A stretch of DNA of 64,000 nucleotides. Origin: an uncultured Prevotellaceae bacterium (GTDB taxonomy: Bacteria; Bacteroidota; Bacteroidia; Bacteroidales; Bacteroidaceae). Each line of letters starts with the position of its first letter. Positions within the stretch are counted from its first letter, which is position 1. A program made the position numbers and the translations under genes. The stretch is from NCBI GenBank assembly GCA_902768785.1, contig CACXMM010000013.1, positions 56,293 to 120,292 of the forward strand, read 5' to 3'. Of this stretch, positions 50,973-59,820 are shown piece by piece. The notes beneath the pieces were generated by a model. The model was not told where the DNA came from. It saw nothing but the letters and a program-made list of their open reading frames with translations, and ran no database searches.

Positions 50973-53363
50973 TCAAAATTCTATCCGATAGGCGATGTTG
51001 GGGAATGTAAGGGAGGTGAACTTATCTACGATCCGATGAGTGCGGAGGTCGAAAGTCTGTCCCTGGAACGTACGCATCTGCAAATATTCAAGGATGAAAT
51101 GGTGAGCCGTGTGACGCTTGTTAATGGTATATTTCACAGAAAAAGCATAGCCCACATTCATACCCTTCTGCTTACTAAAAGGATGAAGACCTTCGTCCTC
51201 GGGAATCGACTTGTCCGGACGTTGCATGACATCCTCGAAGGTGATGTTCTCTGGTATCGGGGTATAACGGTCACCGCCCATCAGGGTAAGACGGCCATTC
51301 AGCCCAAACACGTTTTTGCGGGCATGTCCCACCATCCACTCCTTTCCACCCAGGATATTGGTGATATAACGACGGTCGTGTCGTGTGTTGTGCCATTGTC
51401 CCTGTGCGTCACGGTACTCCGACTTAAACAACGTGGCGGTCAACATTCCATAGAAGCCATCCTTGAGATAACGCTCCAACGTGAGATCAATACCATAGTT
51501 ACGACCGGCACCTTCATTGACTAAGGCACGATCTTGAAAGAATGTGCGATGGTTCATGATGGAATAGGTTGTTCCTTTCTCCACAGGCACATCGAAGAGC
51601 CATTGCCAATAGGGCTCGATCTTCAGCATCACATTCTCTCCCAAACGCTGGGCGAAAGAGGCGGAGATGTGATGGGAACGGGTTAGACCCAGGTCTTTAT
51701 TGACCCATGAGCACTGACCATTGTAGTCTTTGTCATCCGCAAGACTGGAGTCAAGGGTTACAAAGTAAGTATCGGTGGCTTCCCTTCGACTGTTCAGGGC
51801 GTAAGCCAGAGAAAGGGTACTCGATGGTGAAGTCTTGTATTGCACACTGACGCGGGGTTCCACCAGCCACTGGTTATTCAGGTTGAACCACATCACGTTA
51901 ACACCTGCCACGGTGGAGAGACGACGACTCAGTGCCAGTTTATGACTGCTGTAAAGACGTGTCAGTCCAGTATTCCCCTCCGACTCATAGACACGTTTCA
52001 GCGGTCCACCCACTACATCGATGTAGTCAAGCCATGTATGGAAATGAAAGTGTTGGTGCACCATACCGTTCAACATCGTATATCGCGACGACAACTTATA
52101 CTGGTGTTGCATGCTGGCTATCAGGTTCCATTGTGCGTTCCGTCCCGCCATATCAGGCATCTGGTGCATCTCATCATCGTAGTCGCTCACCCCCAACTTC
52201 CTGTAATCACCTGTAAAGGCCACACTGGAATGAAGCGTTCCTCCCGACTTAAAACGATAGGTGTGGGTGAGTCCCAAAGCACAGTTGCGCTGCTTTGACC
52301 AGGAGTCATTTGAATCCCACAGTGTCTCCCACTCCGACACATCCGGCACTTTGTTCTCATAGTTGTCGATAAGCCCCGTGAACCAAACGGCGAACGTGCC
52401 GTTCTTGACAGTGGGCATATTCAGCTTGAAACTCAAGTCCTGGTAGTCAAGCGTCTCATTCTCCATGTTGATCGCATGCAGTTTCTTGGCAATCTCAAGG
52501 AAACTGTATCGGTAATTCACAAGGTAAGATGCTTTCGACCCTTTACCCAGCGGACCCTCCGAAGCGAAGTCCACCCCGAGTGTTCCCACCTGTACGGCAT
52601 GCTCGTATTTTGTATTGTTACCCACACGCATCTTCATGTCGAAAGCACCGGAAAGAGCATTACCAAACTCTGCGGGCATCGCTCCTGTCAGGAAATCGCT
52701 GTTGGCCAGTACAGTACCGTTGAGTGATGTGAAGATACCACCTCCGGCCTCGGTAATCTCCGCAAAATGATTAGGGTTGTTCACCTCTATACCCTCCACA
52801 CGCCACTGGAGCATCTGAGGCGAATTGCCATGGATACTGATACCGTTGGTGGCTCCCCCTGTGGCCACTCCTGCAAACATCGAAGCAGTACGGGCTGGAT
52901 CAGCCATACCACCGGCATAGCGCGTTGCCTCTTCCACACTGAACATGCGGGCACCCACCTGCGCCATCTCATTCAATGGCATCTGCTTGTTCACTCGCGG
53001 TTTGATGATCACCTCGCCCAACTCGGAAACATTCTCCCGCATACGCAGGTTCAGCACCAATTCCTTTCCCGAAGATAGCAGCTGTTCTTTCAACAGGACA
53101 GGCTCATAGCCGACATAGGTTGACCTGACGGAATGCCGTCCCACAGGCACATGAGCAATCACGAAGTTGCCGTTGACATCCGACACAGTGCCCATCGTGC
53201 TCCCATTCTCCACTGTAATCGTCACTCCCACCATCGGTTCTCCCGATGCGATGTCACAAACTTGTCCACGAATGGTCTGAGTGGCCAGATGGTCCTGTGC
53301 CGCCGTCATCATTGGGATCAGTAGCATCAACATGATGGCTGAACCTAAAAACAATCTTTTCAT
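50973..53363 (-). CDS. TonB-dependent receptor with N-terminal carboxypeptidase-like domain
   Basis: About 796 residues from ATG 53363 (MKRLFLGSAIMLMLLIPMMT); ATG 53393 is an alternative, and longer versions are excluded by the promoter at 53411. After the signal peptide, residues about 25-105 are a CarboxypepD_reg-like domain (TIRGQVCDIASGEPMVGVTI); then a plug (MAGGMADPARTA-like segment, HGNSPQMLQWRVEGIEVNNP) and a 22-strand barrel ending TFPNIAYRIEF with the terminal aromatic residue of outer-membrane proteins. No SusD partner is adjacent, so the substrate (siderophore, peptide, glycan) is undefined. Single gene with its own promoter and terminator. Confidence 0.9.
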   Translation of the reverse strand: MKRLFLGSAIMLMLLIPMMTAAQDHLATQTIRGQVCDIASGEPMVGVTITVENGSTMGTVSDVNGNFVIAHVPVGRHSVRSTYVGYEPVLLKEQLLSSGKELVLNLRMRENVSELGEVIIKPRVNKQMPLNEMAQVGARMFSVEEATRYAGGMADPARTASMFAGVATGGATNGISIHGNSPQMLQWRVEGIEVNNPNHFAEITEAGGGIFTSLNGTVLANSDFLTGAMPAEFGNALSGAFDMKMRVGNNTKYEHAVQVGTLGVDFASEGPLGKGSKASYLVNYRYSFLEIAKKLHAINMENETLDYQDLSFKLNMPTVKNGTFAVWFTGLIDNYENKVPDVSEWETLWDSNDSWSKQRNCALGLTHTYRFKSGGTLHSSVAFTGDYRKLGVSDYDDEMHQMPDMAGRNAQWNLIASMQHQYKLSSRYTMLNGMVHQHFHFHTWLDYIDVVGGPLKRVYESEGNTGLTRLYSSHKLALSRRLSTVAGVNVMWFNLNNQWLVEPRVSVQYKTSPSSTLSLAYALNSRREATDTYFVTLDSSLADDKDYNGQCSWVNKDLGLTRSHHISASFAQRLGENVMLKIEPYWQWLFDVPVEKGTTYSIMNHRTFFQDRALVNEGAGRNYGIDLTLERYLKDGFYGMLTATLFKSEYRDAQGQWHNTRHDRRYITNILGGKEWMVGHARKNVFGLNGRLTLMGGDRYTPIPENITFEDVMQRPDKSIPEDEGLHPFSKQKGMNVGYAFSVKYTINKRHTAHHFILEYLQMRTFQGQTFDLRTHRIVDKFTSLTFPNIAYRIEF

Positions 53364-53410
53364 CTCTCTACTAATCTGTTTCATTCTTTTCATCGTTCTG
53401 TTTGACGAAA

Positions 53411-53418
53411 CAAAGGTA
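53411..53418 (-). promoter_or_regulatory. Promoter -7 box of the TonB receptor gene
   Basis: Minus strand TACCTTTG; start near 53404. This sets the receptor start at 53363 or 53393 rather than further upstream. Confidence 0.65.
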
Positions 53419-53518
53419 CAGATAGTTGCAGACATCCTAAAAAACATGCAATCCTCATTAACTCCAAGGAAAGAGAAAGAAAACTGGCTTACCTTTTTCT
53501 TTTTCTGCCGATTATTCG

Positions 53519-53526
53519 TATCTTTG
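53519..53526 (+). promoter_or_regulatory. Promoter -7 box of the agmatine deiminase gene
   Basis: TATCTTTG with start near 53533, about 12 nt before the ATG at 53545. Divergent from the receptor promoter 100 bp away. Confidence 0.65.
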
Positions 53527-53544
53527 CACCAGATAAAGAAGAAG

Positions 53545-54597
53545 ATGGAGCAATTCAAGGACAGGGATACTTCCCTACTCAGATTTCCTGCGGAATGGGA
53601 ACAGCAATGGGGTGTGCAGCTGACATGGCCCCACAAGGATACTGATTGGAAACCATACCTTCAGGAGATTACCGACACGTACATCGAGATGGCACGTGCC
53701 ATTACGCAACATGAGATGCTGCTTGTGGTGGTTCCGGATGTCGAATTAGTGCGCCAACAACTCTCTGATGCAGAGATAGATTTGCAAAAGGTGGTGTTCC
53801 ACCAGTGTCCCACCAACGATACCTGGGCACGCGACCACGGGTTTATTACTTGTGGAGTAAGATTACTTGATTTCCAATTCAATGGCTGGGGCAAGAAGTT
53901 CGAGGCTGAAAAGGACAATGCCATCAACAAAAGCCTATACCCTACTCTGTCTTCACTCCTCACTCCACACTCCTCACTCCACGAATACGATAGTCATCTC
54001 GACTTCGTATTAGAAGGTGGCAGTATAGAGAGTGACGGGAAAGGTACCCTATTCACTACCACAGGTTGCCTGCTGGCGCCCCATCGCAACCAGCCCCTGA
54101 CAAAAGAGGAAATAGAAGAAGAGCTGAAACGCAGGCTCCATGTGGAACGAGTCCTCTGGATCGACTACGGACATCTTGAGGGAGATGACACCGACGGCCA
54201 TATCGATACATTGGTACGCATCGCTCCAAACGACACCTTATTATATATAGGCTGTGACAATCAGACGGATCCACACTATGAGGATTTGAAGAAAATGGAG
54301 CAACAACTCATGACGTTCCGCACCAAAGGGAACCGGCCCTATCGGTTGTTGAAGCTCCCTATGCCCGATGCTATTCTTGAAGAAGGAGAGCGACTGCCAG
54401 CCACCTATGCGAATTTCTTAGTAATCAACGGAGCTGTACTTGTTCCCACTTACCAACAGCCCGAGAAGGACCAAGAAGCTATCCGTCTTATTCAGGAAGC
54501 CTTTCCCGACCGACGGATGATCCCCATCGACAGCAGAACGATCATCCGTCAGCATGGCTCCATCCATTGCTGTACGATGCAGTTTCCAGAAAGATAA
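53545..54597 (+). CDS. aguA: Agmatine deiminase (AguA)
   Basis: 350 residues from ATG 53545 (MEQFKDRDTSLLRFPAEWEQ); the upstream frame to 53281 crosses the promoter. Pentein-fold guanidino-modifying enzyme motifs are intact: TWARDHGFITCGVRLLDFQF (substrate Asp), FVLEGGSIESDGKGTLFTTT, LEGDDTDGHIDTLVRI (catalytic His), and QHGSIHCCTMQFPE with the nucleophile Cys near the C-terminus. It converts agmatine to N-carbamoylputrescine plus ammonia. The next gene encodes the enzyme for the following step, which supports agmatine rather than peptidyl-arginine as substrate. Family length (about 345-370) matches. Confidence 0.92.
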   Translation: MEQFKDRDTSLLRFPAEWEQQWGVQLTWPHKDTDWKPYLQEITDTYIEMARAITQHEMLLVVVPDVELVRQQLSDAEIDLQKVVFHQCPTNDTWARDHGFITCGVRLLDFQFNGWGKKFEAEKDNAINKSLYPTLSSLLTPHSSLHEYDSHLDFVLEGGSIESDGKGTLFTTTGCLLAPHRNQPLTKEEIEEELKRRLHVERVLWIDYGHLEGDDTDGHIDTLVRIAPNDTLLYIGCDNQTDPHYEDLKKMEQQLMTFRTKGNRPYRLLKLPMPDAILEEGERLPATYANFLVINGAVLVPTYQQPEKDQEAIRLIQEAFPDRRMIPIDSRTIIRQHGSIHCCTMQFPER

Positions 54598-54730
54598 ATT
54601 TTCGGAGCAGCGAGAGCCATTGTGCTTGCTCATTTGGCCGAGTCGTGACGAAAATCATCGAACGAATGACATTAAGAGGAGAGATGAAAGGCTACAGGTA
54701 GGCGAGCAAAGCTCGGAAATAAGAGGAAAG

Positions 54731-54775
54731 ATTCGTCTAATTCATCTAATTTGTCTAATTCGTCTAATTCGTAGA
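54731..54775. repeat. 9-bp tandem repeat, five copies
   Basis: Five imperfect copies of ATTCGTCTA in the 196-bp gap between aguA and aguB. Related TCTAATTCGTAGAG strings occur at 40160-40260. The gap also holds a copy of the dispersed ACTCGGC element (54600-54650, minus orientation). Confidence 0.8.
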
Positions 54776-54793
54776 GTAAAATAGAACAACAAT

Positions 54794-55684
54794 ATGCGCG
54801 AACTGAAGATTGGATTCCTGCAACAGCATAACGTTGCAGACAAGATGGTGAACATGAAACGTTTGGCTGAGGGTATCAGTGACCTTGCCAAGCGCGGTGC
54901 CGAACTCATTGTGCTGCAGGAGCTACACAACGGCTTGTATTTCTGTCAGGTGGAAGATGTGAATAACTTCGATCAGGCAGAGACAATCCCTGGTCTCTCC
55001 ACTGCTTTCTATGGGGAGCTGGCCAAACAGCTGGGAGTGGTGATTGTCACTTCCCTTTTTGAGAAACGGGCATCAGGACTATACCATAACACCGCTGTCG
55101 TTTTCGAGAAAGATGGAACGATTGCCGGGAAATACCGTAAGATGCATATCCCCGACGATCCTGCCTACTATGAGAAATTCTATTTCACCCCTGGTGACTT
55201 AGGGTTCCAGCCTATAGATACCAGTGTGGGTCGTCTCGGCGTACTTGTATGCTGGGACCAATGGTATCCCGAGGCAGCCCGACTGATGGCACTCCGTGGT
55301 GCCGAGATTCTCATCTACCCCACTGCCATCGGCTATGCGGCAAACGATGATGAAGCAGAGCAGCAACGTCAGCGCGAGGCATGGACAACGGTCATGCGCG
55401 GTCATGCCGTGGCGAATGGTATTCCCGTAGTGGCAGTGAACCGAGTGGGCTTTGAAGAGGATCCCTCCAAGCAAACGGAGGGAATCCAGTTCTGGGGAAG
55501 CAGCTTCGTAGCAGGACCGCAGGGCGAATTGCTCTACCGTGCCTCGACAGATGAAGAAGAAAGCATCATCGTGAACATCGACATGGAGCACTCGGAACAG
55601 GTTCGCCGTTGGTGGCCTTTCCTACGCGACCGCCGTATCGATGCCTACGGCAACATCCTGAAACGGTTCATTGACGAGGATTGA
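54794..55684 (+). CDS. aguB: N-carbamoylputrescine amidase (AguB)
   Basis: 296 residues of the nitrilase superfamily with the Glu-Lys-Cys triad visible: LIVLQELHN (Glu), GKYRKMHIPDDPAYYEKFYF (Lys), and GVLVCWDQWYPEAARLMA (Cys), then YPTAIGYAANDDEAEQQRQR typical of AguB. It hydrolyses N-carbamoylputrescine to putrescine, CO2 and ammonia, completing the agmatine route started by AguA upstream. The start ATG is preceded by AACAACAAT without a strong Shine-Dalgarno, as is usual in Bacteroidota. Its last 17 bp overlap the convergent LRR gene. Confidence 0.93.
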   Translation: MRELKIGFLQQHNVADKMVNMKRLAEGISDLAKRGAELIVLQELHNGLYFCQVEDVNNFDQAETIPGLSTAFYGELAKQLGVVIVTSLFEKRASGLYHNTAVVFEKDGTIAGKYRKMHIPDDPAYYEKFYFTPGDLGFQPIDTSVGRLGVLVCWDQWYPEAARLMALRGAEILIYPTAIGYAANDDEAEQQRQREAWTTVMRGHAVANGIPVVAVNRVGFEEDPSKQTEGIQFWGSSFVAGPQGELLYRASTDEEESIIVNIDMEHSEQVRRWWPFLRDRRIDAYGNILKRFIDED

Positions 55685-57170
55685 CTACCTTTTTACCGTC
55701 ACGGATATACACCCCGTTCTGAGTCGGCTTGCCGCTGACTCGCTGTCCGTCGATCGAGAAGACTGGGACATTGCTTTCGGCATCGTCGCTGATGGGTGAC
55801 ATGTCCGTAGTGATGCCGTTTACGTCGATGCCTTCGAATCTTATTTCTTCCCCATCGGCATCATATGTCCAAACACGCCAACGATTTTTCTGGGCTATCT
55901 GTACGTCGCGCGATTTGACAACGTTCTGTTCTCCGCCCAATGAATAGTAAGGGAAGATATCTCCATCTGCTTCTGGCAACGGCAAAGAACGCACCAATTG
56001 GTGCATATAGTTCTCGTTAATATTGTTTTTTTGGCATACTATTTTTTTCACACTCTTGTTGTTCGACACATCGAGCGAGATCAATTTGTTGAAACCACAA
56101 TATAACTCTGTCAGCTTGGTATTTTGCGACAAATCAATGGAGGTCAGAGAGTTGTTAGTAAAAGCCAGTACTTCCAGCTCTGTATTCGCAGACACGTTAA
56201 GAGTATTCAGCAGGTTTTGTTCGACGTTCAAATATTCCAGTAAGGTGTTTTTTGATACGTCAATCATTTCCAGTTGATTATTGCTGCAAGACACCTTCTT
56301 CAGTTTGGGGTTTTCTGACAAGTCAGGCGACTCCAAGTTGTTGTTACTAAAACTCAACTCTTCCAGACTAGGGAAATACTTGATACCGTTGAGCTTGGTG
56401 ATACCCTTTCCATCGACATTGATTTCCTTTACTCTCAACATCTCCGAGAGACAGAGGTAGCTGTCACCGTCCTTGTCGCAGTTACTCTTTACGTACTGAC
56501 GGAAGTTCATGTCGGGGAAGTTGTCATCAATGGATACCCTAGGTATCATATATGAATAATAAGTATAGTATTCATACCAAGCCCCGAGTACATAGCCAAA
56601 GGTGATCCATCCCCGTGACAATAGAGTAGAATACCAGCTTTGGTCAACCATCTCGTTCTTCTCGTTATCAGCATCACCGTCGATTAAATAGACTTTCCTC
56701 GAGGTTGCTCCGCTGTACAGAGAAACCATAGGAAGACTATTGAGGAAATCCGTCATTTTCTGTCCCTGGAGTTTGTTTTGCTCACAATGAACCGTTTCCA
56801 GATGGTAGTCACCGGAAGCTACAAGCAGTGATGTGAGACCACAATTGGAGCAATCGAGTGTTTCAAGATTGACATTCCTCTGCAAGTCGAGTGAGGTCAG
56901 ATTGTTGCCCTCGCAATTCAATTCTTTCAGTGCGGTGAAGAACTCGATACCATCGAGTTTTTGGATCCCCTTGAATCTGGGATACAACCCCGTCACCTTG
57001 GCAATCTCCGCATCGGTAAGCACATCGTTGTTATCATTCTGCGCTTCAAGCTTCACAAAAGCGCGGAAGACACCATCGGGGAAGTTGGTGGAGTTGATTT
57101 GTACATCAGCCCATGTCCCAGTTGCTGTGCCGAGAAGCGCAAACAGCATGAATAATAATCTTCGTTTCAT
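55668..57170 (-). CDS. Secreted leucine-rich-repeat protein
   Basis: 500 residues from ATG 57170 (MKRRLLFMLFALLGTATGTW, signal peptide); the longer frame overlaps the MFS gene. Two LRR blocks, about 70-130 (IEFFTALKELNCEGNNLTSL) and 250-400 (LVKLDVS-type units such as LEYLNVEQNLLNTLNVSANT), each preceded by a FPDxxFRxYV repeat (NFPDGVFRAFVKLEAQNDNN; NFPDMNFRQYVKSNCDKDGD). The C-terminus FSIDGQRVSGKPTQNGVYIR carries the shared sorting-like tail. Last gene of the DUF4922/MFS operon; probably surface exposed. It overlaps the end of aguB on the other strand by 17 bp. Confidence 0.85.
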   Translation of the reverse strand: MKRRLLFMLFALLGTATGTWADVQINSTNFPDGVFRAFVKLEAQNDNNDVLTDAEIAKVTGLYPRFKGIQKLDGIEFFTALKELNCEGNNLTSLDLQRNVNLETLDCSNCGLTSLLVASGDYHLETVHCEQNKLQGQKMTDFLNSLPMVSLYSGATSRKVYLIDGDADNEKNEMVDQSWYSTLLSRGWITFGYVLGAWYEYYTYYSYMIPRVSIDDNFPDMNFRQYVKSNCDKDGDSYLCLSEMLRVKEINVDGKGITKLNGIKYFPSLEELSFSNNNLESPDLSENPKLKKVSCSNNQLEMIDVSKNTLLEYLNVEQNLLNTLNVSANTELEVLAFTNNSLTSIDLSQNTKLTELYCGFNKLISLDVSNNKSVKKIVCQKNNINENYMHQLVRSLPLPEADGDIFPYYSLGGEQNVVKSRDVQIAQKNRWRVWTYDADGEEIRFEGIDVNGITTDMSPISDDAESNVPVFSIDGQRVSGKPTQNGVYIRDGKKVVNPRQ

Positions 57171-57187
57171 TGTTGTATATTGTTTGA

Positions 57188-58471
57188 TTAAGAATTCTTC
57201 TTCATTTTCATCCCTTCCAAAGGCAGTAGGGAGGTAACCCAGAAGGTAACGGCACACAGCACGATCACTACGATAAAGAAGGTACGGTAGCCCCATGACA
57301 TCTGGAGGGTTCCCGCTATCATGGTGGGAATCATTATCGAGAGAGCCATGATGGATTTCGCGATGGTACGGTGACTGCTTCCCTCGGACTGGCAAGTGAA
57401 GCGTCCGAGACAGTGGAGGTAGAAGATAATGCCAAAGCCATAACCGAACTGTTCTATACAGACACAGGCACTGATCAGTGACAGACTCTCGGGCAGCATG
57501 TAGCTTAGAAAGACATAAAGCAAATCAGGAACGGTCATGGCACATGCCATCCACCATTTCCAATGGTTCACACCGTCACGTTGCAGCACCTTCGCACCGA
57601 AGACGCCACCCAACGACAGACCGATGATACCCACCGTTCCCATCACCAAGCCATACTCCTGTGGTGCCAAACCCAGTCCGCCACCTTGCATCGGATCAAG
57701 AAGGAACAGTAGTGTCATCTTCCCCATCAATGCCTCTGGCAAACGATATAGCAACAAGAACAGGATAAAGACTGCTGCCGATGGTTCCCGTAAGAAGGAC
57801 CGCCAGCTGTCCTTCGTTTTCTCCCACACTCGTCTGAATCCCACACGCTGATGCTGGGGAGCCTCTTCGAAAGACCGACCGTAAAGATGATAAAGAAACA
57901 ACATCAAGAAGATACCTGCCACGATAAAAAAGACCAGACTCCAAGAATAACGGATATTGTTCCGATAGAGAACCTGCAAGTTCCCTGCCAGCATGACAAG
58001 TACACCTTGTCCCAATGCCATTGCTACCTTCTGTGACAGCTGACGCACCAGCTCCACCCGATGATGCTTCTTACCGATTCCACTATTCCGATAGAGATGG
58101 TCAGCCGCCTCATTATGAGTGGCAGAAGCAAAAGCAACTAACCAAAACAGGAGCAAGGAGCCCTGTAGCCAGGACTGTGCATGAACGGTAAAGGCGATAC
58201 CGCCAAATCCCGCACCCAGCAACAGCTGTGTGAGTAGTATCCACCATCTCCTGCTACGAGTATGATCAACGATATGTTTCCACAAAGGTTTAATGACCCA
58301 CGGAAGGTAGAGCCATGCCACATAGAACGTTATTGCCGCATTGCTCAATCCTAACTGCTTGTATAGAATCACTGCAAGCGACATCACAGTAACTTGCGAC
58401 AGCCCCTTCGCAAAATACAGGGAAGGCAGCCAGCGCAGCACGCCACGTTCTATGTTCAACTCATCCTTCAT
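57188..58471 (-). CDS. AmpG-like MFS permease, copy 2
   Basis: 427 residues with about twelve membrane segments and AmpG-like features: LYFAKGLSQVTVMSLAVILY near the start, YLPWVIKPLWKHIVDHTRSR (MFS loop 2-3), and SATHNEAADHLYRNSG matching the (T/S)xDIAxDxY element of AmpG permeases in weakened form. AmpG proteins import muropeptides or related anhydro-sugars. It is a diverged paralogue of the next upstream gene, with almost the same length and aligned motifs. Its start lies in a 7-bp repeat array in which each unit carries an ATG. Located 17 bp before the LRR gene. Confidence 0.82.
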   Translation of the reverse strand: MKDELNIERGVLRWLPSLYFAKGLSQVTVMSLAVILYKQLGLSNAAITFYVAWLYLPWVIKPLWKHIVDHTRSRRWWILLTQLLLGAGFGGIAFTVHAQSWLQGSLLLFWLVAFASATHNEAADHLYRNSGIGKKHHRVELVRQLSQKVAMALGQGVLVMLAGNLQVLYRNNIRYSWSLVFFIVAGIFLMLFLYHLYGRSFEEAPQHQRVGFRRVWEKTKDSWRSFLREPSAAVFILFLLLYRLPEALMGKMTLLFLLDPMQGGGLGLAPQEYGLVMGTVGIIGLSLGGVFGAKVLQRDGVNHWKWWMACAMTVPDLLYVFLSYMLPESLSLISACVCIEQFGYGFGIIFYLHCLGRFTCQSEGSSHRTIAKSIMALSIMIPTMIAGTLQMSWGYRTFFIVVIVLCAVTFWVTSLLPLEGMKMKKNS

Positions 58472-58546
58472 CTTTCATCCTTCATCCTTCATCTTTCATT
58501 CTTCATCTCTCATCCTTCATCCTTCATCCTTCATCTTTCATCCTTC
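58461..58546. repeat. 7-bp tandem repeat array between the two permease genes
   Basis: About twelve copies of a 7-mer, ATGAAGG or ATGAAAG on the minus strand, spanning the stop codon of permease 1 and the start codon of permease 2. Each copy contains ATG, and successive copies shift the frame by one, so slippage would change both the end of one protein and the start of the other. Confidence 0.88.
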
Positions 58547-59818
58547 CTTTTTCTTCTTCCCAAATTCCGGATCGATCTTGATGAACAAGCACACGAGGAA
58601 GGTGGCCAGACAGCAGATAATCGTCCATACAAAGAAATGACGATACCCCAATGTCTCTTGTAACCAACCCGCCGCCATTCCCGGCAGCATCATTCCCAAG
58701 GCCATGAATCCCGTGCAGATGGCGTAGTGGGATGTCTTGTGTTCTCCCTCGGAGAAATAAATCAAATAGAGCATATAAGCCGTGAAACCGAAGCCATAGC
58801 CGAACTGTTCGATGAACACACACACGTTGACGGCCAGCAGACTCTCAGGTAACACATAGCTCAGATAGACATATACCAAGTCAGGCAAGGTAATGGCACA
58901 CACCATCGGCCATAACCATTTCTTCAAACCACCGCGCGATGCCGCGATACCTCCTAATATACCACCAAGAGTCAGACCGACGATTCCCACCGTTCCGTAA
59001 GCCAGTCCCACCTGCTCAGTTGTAAGTCCCAGTCCGCCCTTCTCCATCGGATCGAGCATGAACGGACTGATCAGTTTCACCAGCTGAGCCTCCGGCAGAC
59101 GGTAGAGCAGCATGAACAAGATAGCGACAAGCGCATGCTCCTTTTTGAAGAACGACTTAAACGTCTCCAGGAACTCACTCATGATATTCTTGGCCGTCAC
59201 GTTCTCCACCGGATGGTCACTGGCAGGCCGCGGCAATATCCACCCGTGATAGAATGCCATGATCAGGAAGAAAGCCGAAAGAATACCGAACACCACCGTC
59301 CACGACAGCGGCACATTCCCCGTTGACTTCTCGATATTCCCCGCCACTATCACCAGGAGGCCCTGTCCTGCCAGGGTGGCAATACGGTAGAACGTACTGC
59401 GGATTCCCACGAAAAGAGACTGTTGGTGATCATCCAAACCATGCATATAGAAACCGTCGGCAGCGATGTCATGGGTAGCCGAGGTGAAGGCCACCAACCA
59501 GAATGCCGCCAGTGTGAGCTGGAAGAAGAACGAGGTAGGCAAGGCGAACGCGATACAGGCGAAAGCAATCGCTATCAGCAGCTGCATCGTCACCGTCCAC
59601 CACCGTTTGGTCTTGATCAGATCCACGAACGGACTCCAGAAAGGCTTGATTACCCACGGCAGGTAAAGCCACCCCGTATAAAGGGCGATATCGGTATTGG
59701 AGATCTCCAGTTTCTTATACATGATCACCGAAATGGTCATCACGGCCACATAGGGTAACGCCTCAGCAAAATACAATGTGGGTATCCACGCCCAAGGATT
59801 ACGTTTATTCTTTTTCAT
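58538..59818 (-). CDS. AmpG-like MFS permease, copy 1
   Basis: 426 residues, about twelve membrane helices. AmpG-type signatures: TLYFAEALPYVAVMTISVIM, LYLPWVIKPFWSPFVDLIKT, and SATHDIAADGFYMHGLDDHQ, the classic DIAxDG(F/Y) element. It is expected to carry muropeptides, anhydro-sugars or other wall fragments across the inner membrane. It starts 2 bp after the stop of the SpoIID fusion gene, so the operon couples a wall-active protein with import. A basic tail (GKKKKEG) ends inside the repeat array. Confidence 0.87.
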   Translation of the reverse strand: MKKNKRNPWAWIPTLYFAEALPYVAVMTISVIMYKKLEISNTDIALYTGWLYLPWVIKPFWSPFVDLIKTKRWWTVTMQLLIAIAFACIAFALPTSFFFQLTLAAFWLVAFTSATHDIAADGFYMHGLDDHQQSLFVGIRSTFYRIATLAGQGLLVIVAGNIEKSTGNVPLSWTVVFGILSAFFLIMAFYHGWILPRPASDHPVENVTAKNIMSEFLETFKSFFKKEHALVAILFMLLYRLPEAQLVKLISPFMLDPMEKGGLGLTTEQVGLAYGTVGIVGLTLGGILGGIAASRGGLKKWLWPMVCAITLPDLVYVYLSYVLPESLLAVNVCVFIEQFGYGFGFTAYMLYLIYFSEGEHKTSHYAICTGFMALGMMLPGMAAGWLQETLGYRHFFVWTIICCLATFLVCLFIKIDPEFGKKKKEG

Positions 59819-59820
59819 CT

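Noticed and set aside
53364-53636. Long N-terminal extension of the TonB receptor
   Set aside because: It runs through its own promoter and into the divergent aguA gene; the signal peptide begins at 53363 or 53393.
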